A DNA stretch of 12,158 nt, taken from positions 1-12,158 of the forward strand of contig CACXFN010000176.1 of NCBI GenBank assembly GCA_902766915.1, given 5' to 3'. Within the stretch, counting starts at the first letter, position 1. The number at the start of each line of letters is the position of its first letter. Source of the stretch: an uncultured Eubacteriales bacterium. GTDB taxonomy: Bacteria > Bacillota > Clostridia > Peptostreptococcales > Anaerovoracaceae. A program made the translations under genes and the position numbers. The notes under the pieces are model-generated. The model made no database searches. It had not been told where the DNA came from and was given only the letters and a program-made list of their open reading frames with translations. Below, in pieces: positions 4,261 through 11,724 of this stretch.

Positions 4261-5631
4261 TTCAAGTTTCTCTCTAATCTTTGCTGCAAGGGCGTGACCT
4301 GCCAAACCTTCACCTTCTGCCAATCTACGGACGATTGGAGCAATTTCCTCGCTCCCTTCATCCGTCATATATTGATAGGCGCAGGTCTTTAAGAAGGTAC
4401 CTACCCAAAGTCCCCCGGTATAGCGTGAAGCCCTCACCGTTGGTAATGTATGATTGGGACCGGAGGCATAGTCTCCAAAGACCTCTGCAGTATTCTGCCC
4501 TATAAACAAGGAACCGTAATTCTTTAGCTTGTTTAATAAATACTCAACCTTTTCGGAATAGGTATTCTCATCAAAGGACTCACCGGAAAGACCAACCTTA
4601 TTAATATCCGGAGTTTCCGGTACCATATTAAGCTCCAAATGTTCCGGCGCAATTTCATTGGAATAGGTAATTGCTTCATCAAAGGATTCCGCAATCAGAA
4701 CTTCACCGTTATTTTCCCAGGAAACTCTGGCAATATCCGCCGTTTCCAGGAAACCAAGATCTTTCTCCACCGCATCCATAACCGAATTTGCAAAGGCCTC
4801 AGCGTCACGGTCTAAAGGTGTGTCCTTAACCACCACTAAAATCGACTTCGCATTTACATCGTGCTCTGCCTGAGCTAATAAATCCGCAGCAACATGCTCC
4901 GGATTTCCTGTTCCATCTGCAATAATTAAAACTTCGCTTGGTCCCGCCACAAAATCAATTCCAACCTGACCATAGCATTGACGTTTTGCCTCCGCCACAT
5001 ATTTGTTTCCGGGGCCAACTATTAAATCAATAGGAACAATGGATTCTGTTCCATAGGCAGCAGCTGCAATTGCCTGTGTTCCGCCTATGGCATAGATTTC
5101 ATCAGCTCCTGCAATATCCATAGCAACCAGGGTTTTAGGGTTAATTCTGTTGGTGCCTTTTTCAACCGGCGAGCAGGCAATAACTCGACCCACCCCCGCT
5201 TCCTTTGCCGGAATAATCAGCATCAAAGCGGTAGAGTATAGGGGATAGTTTCCTCCGGGCACATAGCACAGGCAAGAGTCGATTGGGATAATACGATGTC
5301 CCAAATATATTCCCTTTCTTGGGCTAAAGTCGTGCACCTCCTGAAGACTCATCTTCTGAGCTTCAGCAAAGGCAAGGATATTCATGGCTGCCTGAGCCAT
5401 ATCCTTTATTAAGGCCTGATCTACTTCCTTATATGCTGCCTCTATCTCCGCAGCAGTCACTCTGAATCCCAGACCATAAGCCCGCCTGGTGGATTCATCA
5501 AACTTCTCGGTATATTCCCAAAGAGCCTGATCTCCACGTCGACGGATATCTTCAATAATTTGAGACACCGTATTTTGAGTGGTTAAATCCACAGAGGTAT
5601 CTCTTTCAATTGCTTTCTTTAAATATTCCAT
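4258..5631 (-). CDS. hisD: Histidinol dehydrogenase family protein (HisD-like)
   Basis: HisD oxidises L-histidinol to L-histidine in two NAD-dependent steps using a zinc site. The 457-residue protein shows the family landmarks in order: YVPGGNYPLYSTALM (123-137), GGTQAIAAAAYGTESI (183-198), IVGPGNKYVAEAKR (204-217), FVAGPSEVLIIAD (227-239), LLAQAEHD (251-258; zinc ligands Q254 and H257), IAPEHLEL (327-334; catalytic E330-H331), FGDYASGPNHTLPT (385-398; D387) and EGLAGHALA (441-449; H446). Between HLEL and the GSLFIG block there are about 40 residues, clearly more than in typical HisD, which explains the length above the usual ~430. ASRYTGGLWVGTFLKT replaces the usual AR-x-x-SGLSV-x-DF-x-K. 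No other his gene is near; alr and purB precede it. A dehydrogenase of another hydroxy compound, such as the HpsN-type HisD homologues, is a real alternative. Confidence 0.82.
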   Translation of the reverse strand: MEYLKKAIERDTSVDLTTQNTVSQIIEDIRRRGDQALWEYTEKFDESTRRAYGLGFRVTAAEIEAAYKEVDQALIKDMAQAAMNILAFAEAQKMSLQEVHDFSPRKGIYLGHRIIPIDSCLCYVPGGNYPLYSTALMLIIPAKEAGVGRVIACSPVEKGTNRINPKTLVAMDIAGADEIYAIGGTQAIAAAAYGTESIVPIDLIVGPGNKYVAEAKRQCYGQVGIDFVAGPSEVLIIADGTGNPEHVAADLLAQAEHDVNAKSILVVVKDTPLDRDAEAFANSVMDAVEKDLGFLETADIARVSWENNGEVLIAESFDEAITYSNEIAPEHLELNMVPETPDINKVGLSGESFDENTYSEKVEYLLNKLKNYGSLFIGQNTAEVFGDYASGPNHTLPTVRASRYTGGLWVGTFLKTCAYQYMTDEGSEEIAPIVRRLAEGEGLAGHALAAKIREKLE

Positions 5632-5659
5632 AACACAGCTTCCATAACACTTCTAAATT

Positions 5660-6886
5660 CTATTCAACATAGACCTTCGGAAGTCTTTGTCCGAAGGCGC
5701 AACAAATTTCATAATTAATCGTTCCCGTTGCAGCAGCGATGTCATCAGCCAGAATCGAATTCACTCCATCGGAGCCCATAACTATAACTTCGTCTCCGCA
5801 TTTAACATCCGGAACATCGGTAACATCCACCATACATTGGTCCATACAAATATTACCCGCAATAGGGCAGACCACACCATTTACAATCACCCTTGCCTGG
5901 GAGGAATAGGGCCTTGGATATCCATCGGCATAACCCAGAGTAAGGGTTGCAATCTTAGAAGGGCGTTCAGCCACGAATCTTCTACCATAGCCACAGGATG
6001 CACCCTTTGGAACTTCCTTTAATTGAACTATATTTGCCTTGACGGACATAACAGGCTCCAAATCGATCTCAGCTCTATCAACCTCATCTGAGGGATAGCA
6101 ACCATAGAGAATTATCCCTGGACGCACCATATCAAAGTGGACTGCGGGAATCTCCATAATAGAAGCACTGTTGGCAAGCGTTCTTTTAGGAATATCTATT
6201 CCTGCAGCTAAAAGATCTCCGTAGAATCTGCCATATCTTTCTTCCTGCAATTTGGAAAAACTTTTATCAAGGGCATCTGCCGTTGCCATATGAGAAAATA
6301 TACCCTTAAGCTTGAAATTGCTAGGCTTTGCGATTTTCTTAATATCATCAATGGCATCCTTATTGCTCGTTATACCATTACCTTGATACATGAATTTTGC
6401 TATATCCTTTTGTTCAGTAGGTTCTGTTAAAGGATCTGCAGCCACATAACCGATTCTTCCCATTCCGGTATCAATTGCGATTAAACCTTCAATTGTTTTT
6501 CCTTTAGCTGCAGCAGCATCACTTATATAGGCAGCATTTTCAGAGCTGCAAACCACAGGTGTAATATCGTATTCTACCAGGGTATTGGCGTACATATCCG
6601 GAGTGAGTCCCAGCATTATGATTTCTTCCTTAGCTCCTGCTTCTCTTAGCTCTATAGCTTCATGAAGAGTGGCAATTGCAAAGGTTTTCACACCGTTTTT
6701 TCGTAGAACTTCTGCGCATTTAACTGCGCCATGACCATAGGCGTCAGCCTTGATGACACCGATTACTTCCCGAGGAGAGTCCTTTGGTGCGGTTAAATTT
6801 GCCTTAGCAATAATGTTCTTAATATTCCTATCCAGTTTTTTTAAATCGATTTCAGCCCATGCAGGCCTTAAAGCTTCCTTATACAT
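5660..6886 (-). CDS. alr: Alanine racemase
   Basis: The enzyme interconverts L- and D-alanine with pyridoxal phosphate in the cytoplasm and supplies D-alanine for peptidoglycan. The 408-residue protein has VIGVIKADAYGHGAV (residues 41-55) with the PLP-binding lysine K46. It also has the IDTGMGRIGY block (138-147), ANSASIMEIP (238-247), RPGIILYG (255-262), the GYGRRF motif with the catalytic tyrosine Y300, LGYADGYPR (317-325) and NICMDQCMVDVT (345-356). Both catalytic bases are therefore present. A segment of roughly 20-25 extra residues lies around 153-190, before the FKLKGIFSHMATAD strand, making it longer than the usual 370-390. ATG 6886 is preceded by AGAAAGGACC. The hisD-like gene begins 28 bases downstream and purB ends 49 bases upstream, with no terminator between, suggesting one transcript. 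Confidence 0.95.
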   Translation of the reverse strand: MYKEALRPAWAEIDLKKLDRNIKNIIAKANLTAPKDSPREVIGVIKADAYGHGAVKCAEVLRKNGVKTFAIATLHEAIELREAGAKEEIIMLGLTPDMYANTLVEYDITPVVCSSENAAYISDAAAAKGKTIEGLIAIDTGMGRIGYVAADPLTEPTEQKDIAKFMYQGNGITSNKDAIDDIKKIAKPSNFKLKGIFSHMATADALDKSFSKLQEERYGRFYGDLLAAGIDIPKRTLANSASIMEIPAVHFDMVRPGIILYGCYPSDEVDRAEIDLEPVMSVKANIVQLKEVPKGASCGYGRRFVAERPSKIATLTLGYADGYPRPYSSQARVIVNGVVCPIAGNICMDQCMVDVTDVPDVKCGDEVIVMGSDGVNSILADDIAAATGTINYEICCAFGQRLPKVYVE

Positions 6887-6935
6887 TTAAAGGTCCTTTC
6901 TATATTAGTGTTAGATTTTCTTTAGTTTATAAAGA

Positions 6936-8396
6936 TTAAAGGTTTATCTCAGCTTCCAATCCCAGTAAATCCGAGTTTTCATCCAAAATAGGCTTAACCA
7001 CTTTTTCTAGGAATTCTGAAACCTGGAAGGGTGCTCTTCCTACATAATTCTCCGGCTCTAACACAGACTGTAAATCAGGCTCTGAAACCCCAAATAGAGG
7101 ATCGGCAGCAATCCTTGTAATCAGGTCGTTTGCTTTACCTTGCTCCTTTACAACCTTGGCTGCCTCCATAGAGTGTTGTCTGATTCGCTCGTGAAGTTCC
7201 TGGCGATCACCGCCGCGCTTAACTGCATCCATTATTATGTTTTCCGTAGCCATAAATGGGAGTTCGGCCATGAGATGCTTCTTTATGACTTCCGGATAAA
7301 CCACCATGCCGGAGGTTATATTTATATACAATTCCAAAATACTATCTGTAGCAAGAAATGCTTCACTAACAGCAATTCGTTTATTTGCCGAATCATCCAA
7401 AGTCCGCTCAAACCACTGGGTGGCAGCAGTTATCTGTGGATTCATGGCATCGCTCATCACATAATTAGCCAGGGAAGCCATCCTTTCCGAACGCATAGGA
7501 TTCCGCTTATATGCCATAGCAGAGGATCCAATCTGGTTTATCTCGAAGGGCTCCTCCATTTCCTTCATGTGCTGTAATAATCGGAGGTCATTACTGAATT
7601 TATGAGCTGATTGGGCAATTCCGGAAAGCACGTTTAGGACTCTGCTATCCACTTTTCGGCTATAGGTTTGACCGGTTACGGGATAAACATGATTCTCGCC
7701 GTCTCCGTCAGAAGCAAACCCCATCTTCTCTGCAATCAAGGCATCCAGACGCCGACATTTCTCTTGATCTCCTTCAAATAGCTCCATAAATGAAGCCTGG
7801 GTTCCGGTAGTTCCCTTTGCTCCTCTTAATCTGAGAGATCCAAGTACATAACTTAAATCCTCCAAATCCAGTACAAGGTCCTGAATCCAAAGTGTAGCGC
7901 GCTTGCCCACGGTGGTTGGCTGGGCGGCCTGGTAATGGGTGAATCCCAATGTGGGCATGTCCTTATATGTTTCAGCAAATATAGCCAGTTGATGTATCGC
8001 ATTAATGAGTTTCTTCTTAATAAGTGAAAGTCCCTCCGCCATCAAGATTATATCTGTATTATCCCCTACGAAGCATGACGTGGCACCCAGATGGATTATA
8101 CCTTTCGCTTTGGGACATTGCTTCCCATAGGCATAGACGTGGCTCATCACATCGTGACGTACTTCCTTTTCCCGTGCTTTTGCCACATCGTAATTTATTT
8201 CATCTTTATGAGACTTCAGTTCTTCAATCTGATCGTCGGTAATATCCAGTCCCAATTCCTTTTCCGCCTCCGCCAGAGCAATCCAAAGTTTCCTCCATGT
8301 GCGGAATTTCTTTTCAGGAGAGAAAATATACTTCATATCCGTACTTGGATACCTCTCTGATAAGGGGCTTGTATAATTCTTATAATCCATAGGCAT
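6936..8396 (-). CDS. purB: Adenylosuccinate lyase
   Basis: PurB removes fumarate from SAICAR and from adenylosuccinate, acting twice in purine synthesis. The protein (486 residues from ATG 8396) belongs to the fumarase/aspartase superfamily. The catalytic histidine lies in LGFTHYQAAQPTTVGKR (about residues 150-166, H154), and the signature loop GSSAMAYKRNPMRSER (290-305) carries the catalytic serine. RHDVMSHVYAYG and GIIHLGATSCFVGDNTD (80-115) are also conserved. These segments look closer to the eukaryotic-type ADSL than to the shorter B. subtilis PurB. An in-frame ATG at 8426 would add ten residues, but AAGGAG six bases before ATG 8396 makes that the better start. It is the promoter-proximal gene of the purB-alr-hisD cluster. 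A strong sigma-A promoter lies upstream, and no purine operator that I recognise is present. Confidence 0.95.
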   Translation of the reverse strand: MPMDYKNYTSPLSERYPSTDMKYIFSPEKKFRTWRKLWIALAEAEKELGLDITDDQIEELKSHKDEINYDVAKAREKEVRHDVMSHVYAYGKQCPKAKGIIHLGATSCFVGDNTDIILMAEGLSLIKKKLINAIHQLAIFAETYKDMPTLGFTHYQAAQPTTVGKRATLWIQDLVLDLEDLSYVLGSLRLRGAKGTTGTQASFMELFEGDQEKCRRLDALIAEKMGFASDGDGENHVYPVTGQTYSRKVDSRVLNVLSGIAQSAHKFSNDLRLLQHMKEMEEPFEINQIGSSAMAYKRNPMRSERMASLANYVMSDAMNPQITAATQWFERTLDDSANKRIAVSEAFLATDSILELYINITSGMVVYPEVIKKHLMAELPFMATENIIMDAVKRGGDRQELHERIRQHSMEAAKVVKEQGKANDLITRIAADPLFGVSEPDLQSVLEPENYVGRAPFQVSEFLEKVVKPILDENSDLLGLEAEINL

Positions 8397-8402
8397 AGGA
8401 AT

Positions 8403-8408
8403 CTCCTT
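8403..8408 (-). promoter_or_regulatory. Ribosome binding site that fixes the purB start
   Basis: AAGGAG on the minus strand lies six bases before ATG 8396. The upstream in-frame ATG at 8426 has no Shine-Dalgarno sequence and lies close to the predicted transcript start. Confidence 0.75.
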
Positions 8409-8449
8409 AATAAAATATATGATCAAAAGTCATAGTGAACTACAGCAAG

Positions 8450-8478
8450 ATTATAGCACCAATAATAGGTCTGTTCAA
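8450..8478 (-). promoter_or_regulatory. purB promoter
   Basis: On the minus strand TTGAAC (complement of 8473-8478) and a perfect TATAAT (complement of 8450-8455) are separated by 17 bases. The predicted start near 8443 gives a leader of about 47 bases. The -35 forms one arm of the palindrome at 8472-8486. Confidence 0.8.
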
Positions 8479-8486
8479 TTTGAACA
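8472..8486. promoter_or_regulatory. Palindrome formed by two back-to-back -35 elements, possible operator
   Basis: TGTTCAATTTGAACA is a perfect 7-bp inverted repeat around a single T. Each arm contains a TTGAAC -35 hexamer, one for purB on the minus strand and one for the signalling operon on the plus strand. It may be only overlapping promoter elements, or also a binding site for a dimeric regulator. The arms point opposite to those of a Gram-positive LexA box. Confidence 0.55.
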
Positions 8487-8508
8487 AGCAGTTTTATGCT
8501 AATAATTT
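8480..8508 (+). promoter_or_regulatory. Candidate promoter of the signalling operon
   Basis: TTGAAC (8480-8485) and TAATTT (8503-8508) are 17 bases apart. A TG dinucleotide at 8497-8498 may help, as an alternative -10 (TAATAA at 8500-8505) would then be extended. The predicted start near 8515 gives a leader of about 119 bases. Confidence 0.5.
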
Positions 8509-8513
8509 ATTGC

Positions 8514-8568
8514 CCAAAAGTATGATTTAATGTTAAAATACTTTTTGGAAAATATCGCAATTTTCCAA
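8514..8568 (+). promoter_or_regulatory. Two mutually exclusive hairpins in the signalling-operon leader
   Basis: CCAAAAGTAT (8514-8523) can pair with ATACTTTTTGG (8538-8548, one T bulged). TTGGAAAAT (8545-8553) can pair with ATTTTCCAA (8560-8568) around ATCGCA. Both use 8545-8548, so only one can form. The predicted transcript begins at the first stem. Both stems are A/T-rich, so regulation by switching is only a possibility. Confidence 0.3.
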
Positions 8569-8633
8569 TATATTTTTGGTATTTTAAACGAGGGGATATT
8601 TTGTATTGCAATTAATCCCGAAAAGGAGAACCT

Positions 8634-10328
8634 GTGTACATAAACAGGAATACAAAGATCATGCTATGGGCATGTGCCTTTCTCTTTGTTCTGGGTGGAA
8701 TCTTTCGCCTAATGGACACCAGATTGGTAAACCTGCCCCTAAGGCTTTCCGCAATATCCTATTTGGCGTATTGCGTTCTTTGCATGGTTTGCCTAATTTT
8801 CTTAAATAGAGATATTCCAAATAATCATTCCAGGCGCTTTCTGATGACAGGGGTATTCCTATTGTTGGCATGGCAGATTGTAGGTATGATAAGGGATGTG
8901 CTCTATCCCGATTCCTTTGCCATTAATCGCTGGCTTTGGTACCTATACTATGTCCCGATGCTATTTATGCCTACGGTATTCTTTCTGGCGGCACAGAATA
9001 TGGGTCTCCATAACAGCCAGAAAATAAAACCCCATTGGTATATTACCCTATTGATATCAGGCGTGCTGGCGGCCCTTGTTCTCACAAATGACTATCACAG
9101 GCAAGCCTTTTCCTTTCCGGAGGGATTGGAAAATTACAATGTGAGCAAGGAATACGGGCCTCTCTTCTACATAGTCATGATATGGGTATTTGCCTTATTT
9201 GGAATGATATGCTTAACCCTTTGGAATCGAATAAAAGTAGAGAAGAATCGCACATACATCTGGGTAGTATTTGTAGGTATAGGGTTGGGAGGACTTTACC
9301 TGGTGTGGAGAATCACAAACTACCGGGTAATACCTTGGTTAAACGACATGTATGATATTCCCCAGATTTGGGAAGCAATAGTACTTCTGGCAATCGAATT
9401 TGGGGTCAGACTTGGAATAATCAGGGCAAATTTCAATTTCCCGGAATTCTATATGGCATCAACAATCTCATCATCTCTTGTGGATGCGGATGGAACGGTA
9501 AGATATCAGACGTCAGGAATAATACCCTCTACCGAGGCGCAGAGGCTTGAATCATTGGAGCATAGCGTTTATGTGGATAGAGATCATAGGCTTGGAGGAA
9601 GACATATATCCGGAGGTTTTGCCTTCTGGACCGATGACTTAAGTCAGTTTAACGAATTGAGCCAGAAGCTGGTGGAAATCCAGGAACATCTAAAAGAGGA
9701 AAACAATCTAATCAAGGCAGAAAATGAAATCATAGCCAGAAGATCCAAGGCTGACGAAAGAAATAAACTCTACGACCTTATGGCGAAGAGCGTAAGTCCG
9801 GAACTTGATATAATAGAGGACCTAATCAAAAATACTTCACCGGATAGGCCTGATTTCAACGAGAGGCTTTCCGAGGCCTGCGTTCATAAAGCATACATAA
9901 AGAGATATTGCAATATGACACTGTTATCTCAGGACACAAAAGAACTCTCCTCATTTGAGCTGGAAAACAGCATTAAAGAGTCTATGCAGTATATCAGGCT
10001 TCGAGGAATTGAATGCGACTATATGAAATTCGGCGAAGGTTTCTATCCTGCAGAGGCGCTTCTGTTAGCCTATGCGATGTTTGAAAGGGCCGTTGTAAGG
10101 GCAGACAAACCGGAATCCATAGCAGTGGAAGTTTTGGCAAATGAAAGAGCCCTGAGACTAAGCGTCCACATTATAGGAGATGAAACCCTAACATTGACCA
10201 CAGCTGACTTTGATGACTTCGATGAGAAATTGAAGGAGATAGGAGGAAGCAGGCGATTCAGAATGGAGGAAAAAGAGAAAATCCTTAGAGTGGACATCCC
10301 TAAGAAGATAGGGGGTGAAGCTTTATGA
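8634..10328 (+). CDS. 7TM-type sensor with degenerate histidine kinase core
   Basis: The start is GTG 8634, five bases after AAAGGAG; the next ATG (8661) lacks a good site. The 564-residue protein has about eight hydrophobic segments (roughly 11-27, 38-56, 68-87, 104-121, 136-152, 176-196, 208-226 and 246-263), like the 7TM N-terminal region of some Firmicute histidine kinases. A PAS-like stretch (about 268-335, with SSLVDADGTVRY) and a charged coiled coil (about 337-378) follow. The dimerisation-helix region reads ERNKLYDLMAKSVSPEL (375-391). Aligned with RVHDKMGETL of the next gene's product, tyrosine Y380 stands where the phospho-accepting histidine should be. The C-terminal ATPase-like part has no N-box asparagine and no D-x-G box (LLLAYAMFERAVVRA, 476-490). 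It is thus probably a pseudokinase or regulator of the kinase encoded immediately downstream, whose ATG overlaps this stop (ATGA). Confidence 0.72.
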   Translation: MYINRNTKIMLWACAFLFVLGGIFRLMDTRLVNLPLRLSAISYLAYCVLCMVCLIFLNRDIPNNHSRRFLMTGVFLLLAWQIVGMIRDVLYPDSFAINRWLWYLYYVPMLFMPTVFFLAAQNMGLHNSQKIKPHWYITLLISGVLAALVLTNDYHRQAFSFPEGLENYNVSKEYGPLFYIVMIWVFALFGMICLTLWNRIKVEKNRTYIWVVFVGIGLGGLYLVWRITNYRVIPWLNDMYDIPQIWEAIVLLAIEFGVRLGIIRANFNFPEFYMASTISSSLVDADGTVRYQTSGIIPSTEAQRLESLEHSVYVDRDHRLGGRHISGGFAFWTDDLSQFNELSQKLVEIQEHLKEENNLIKAENEIIARRSKADERNKLYDLMAKSVSPELDIIEDLIKNTSPDRPDFNERLSEACVHKAYIKRYCNMTLLSQDTKELSSFELENSIKESMQYIRLRGIECDYMKFGEGFYPAEALLLAYAMFERAVVRADKPESIAVEVLANERALRLSVHIIGDETLTLTTADFDDFDEKLKEIGGSRRFRMEEKEKILRVDIPKKIGGEAL

Positions 10329-11659
10329 CGGATTTCATAATTGGAAATGTAACCTCCATGGGTACTGTGCTCTGCTTCATAATTGGGGCCGCGCTGGTGC
10401 TTCTGGGAGCTTTCTCCCTAATAATGATAGCAACCACACTAATTGCCCGATCAATCTATGTAGCCATAGGACTTTTTGTATTAGACATCTTAGTTTATTA
10501 TACCATTTACGAGGTAAGTAAGGCTGCCTATAGCACAGGCAAACCCAGTACTCCCATGGGGTATTGGTTCGCTAATATGTCCCCTACCTACCGATGGATT
10601 CTCATGATAGTTTTACTTATCATTGCTGTGGTAAGAGTGGTTTGGGTTTACAGAACCATGAAAACCACCATATCTCAGTTCTCGGTAGGCGACAACCTGG
10701 ATCTGATGCCAATAGGTGTAGCCTTCTCCAACGACTATGGCCAGGTAATGCAGGCGAATAAGACCATCAATGAGCTCAGTTTCCAGATGACAGGAAATGT
10801 GATGATGAACGAGAAGGAATTCTGGAAAGAAATAAGCAGCGGTAATCTAAAGGAAGGTGAACTGGTAAACATTCCGGATTTGACAGCGATGGAGGAAGGC
10901 ACTGATGAGACGCCGATTATTTCCATGCCGGACGGCAAAGTATGGTTATTCGTTAAAACACAGTTAGAGAGTAAAATAGGCCCGATAAGCCAAATCGTCG
11001 CAATTGATGCGACCAAGGAAGAAAAACTGGTTCAGGAATTAAACCACAGCAACGAGCAGCTTCGCGACATGAATAGAAGATTGCGTCGCTACCATGAGGA
11101 GGTGGACGATACTGTCCGAAGCGAAGAACTCCTAGAAGCTAAGATGCGTGTCCATGATAAAATGGGAGAAACATTATTAGCCGCTAAAATGTATCTAACC
11201 AATCCGGAGAGTCCGGTGGATGCAGAGGCTGTATTAAAAAGCTGGGAGCAGGACTTAGTACTACTACGGGAAGAATCAGATAAGGAAGAAGGACCCAGAC
11301 AGGTAGATAGATTCATGGATGCGGCTAAGCACTTGGGAATTGACCTAAAGATAGTTGGTGACCTTCCTGAAAACAGGGAAGTAATGAATCTAATCTGCGT
11401 AGGAATCCAGGAATGTATGACAAACGCCTTACAACATTCGGAGGCAAACCAGATGGTTGTAACCATACTAAAGGATGACTTTAGTTATACCGTGGACTAT
11501 AGTGATAACGGAAAGACTCCCACATATCCTATCAAGGAAGGAGGAGGACTAAAGCTAATCAGAGAAACCGCAGAAAGAATGGAAGCAAATATGAAATATG
11601 GGGACGGACGCCATTTCCACCTAACATTGGAAATACCACGGCCCGACAGCGACCTTTGA
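10325..11659 (+). CDS. Membrane histidine kinase with intact H and ATPase boxes
   Basis: The 444-residue protein begins at ATG 10325, overlapping the preceding stop by four bases (ATGA), so translation is probably coupled. Three hydrophobic segments (about 12-36, 42-62 and 90-108) form a short membrane region. A PAS-like domain (about 122-230; NLDLMPIGVAFSNDYGQVMQANKTI to IVAIDATKEEKL) and a coiled coil (230-275) follow. The DHp helix has EAKMRVHDKMGETLLAAK (271-288) with H277 as the likely phosphorylation site. The HATPase domain has the N box IQECMTNALQHSE (361-373, N367), the DNG box (394-396) and GGGL (406-409). The layout resembles two-component kinases that work with NarL/LuxR-type regulators. 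A response regulator follows 65 bases downstream. It is presumably the catalytic partner of the upstream pseudokinase; the signal is unknown. Confidence 0.85.
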   Translation: MTDFIIGNVTSMGTVLCFIIGAALVLLGAFSLIMIATTLIARSIYVAIGLFVLDILVYYTIYEVSKAAYSTGKPSTPMGYWFANMSPTYRWILMIVLLIIAVVRVVWVYRTMKTTISQFSVGDNLDLMPIGVAFSNDYGQVMQANKTINELSFQMTGNVMMNEKEFWKEISSGNLKEGELVNIPDLTAMEEGTDETPIISMPDGKVWLFVKTQLESKIGPISQIVAIDATKEEKLVQELNHSNEQLRDMNRRLRRYHEEVDDTVRSEELLEAKMRVHDKMGETLLAAKMYLTNPESPVDAEAVLKSWEQDLVLLREESDKEEGPRQVDRFMDAAKHLGIDLKIVGDLPENREVMNLICVGIQECMTNALQHSEANQMVVTILKDDFSYTVDYSDNGKTPTYPIKEGGGLKLIRETAERMEANMKYGDGRHFHLTLEIPRPDSDL

Positions 11660-11724
11660 TAAGACAAAATTTTAGAGCATAAATAAATATGAATAATTCG
11701 TTAATAGTGAAGGAGTGAAAAGCA

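Noticed and set aside
8397..8426. Upstream ATG of purB adding ten residues (MIIYFIKEIP)
   Set aside because: It has no ribosome binding site, and a good AAGGAG lies between it and the ATG at 8396.
8472..8486. LexA (SOS) box
   Set aside because: The Gram-positive LexA box has GAAC pointing toward GTTC; here the order is GTTC...GAAC and the arms coincide with -35 hexamers.
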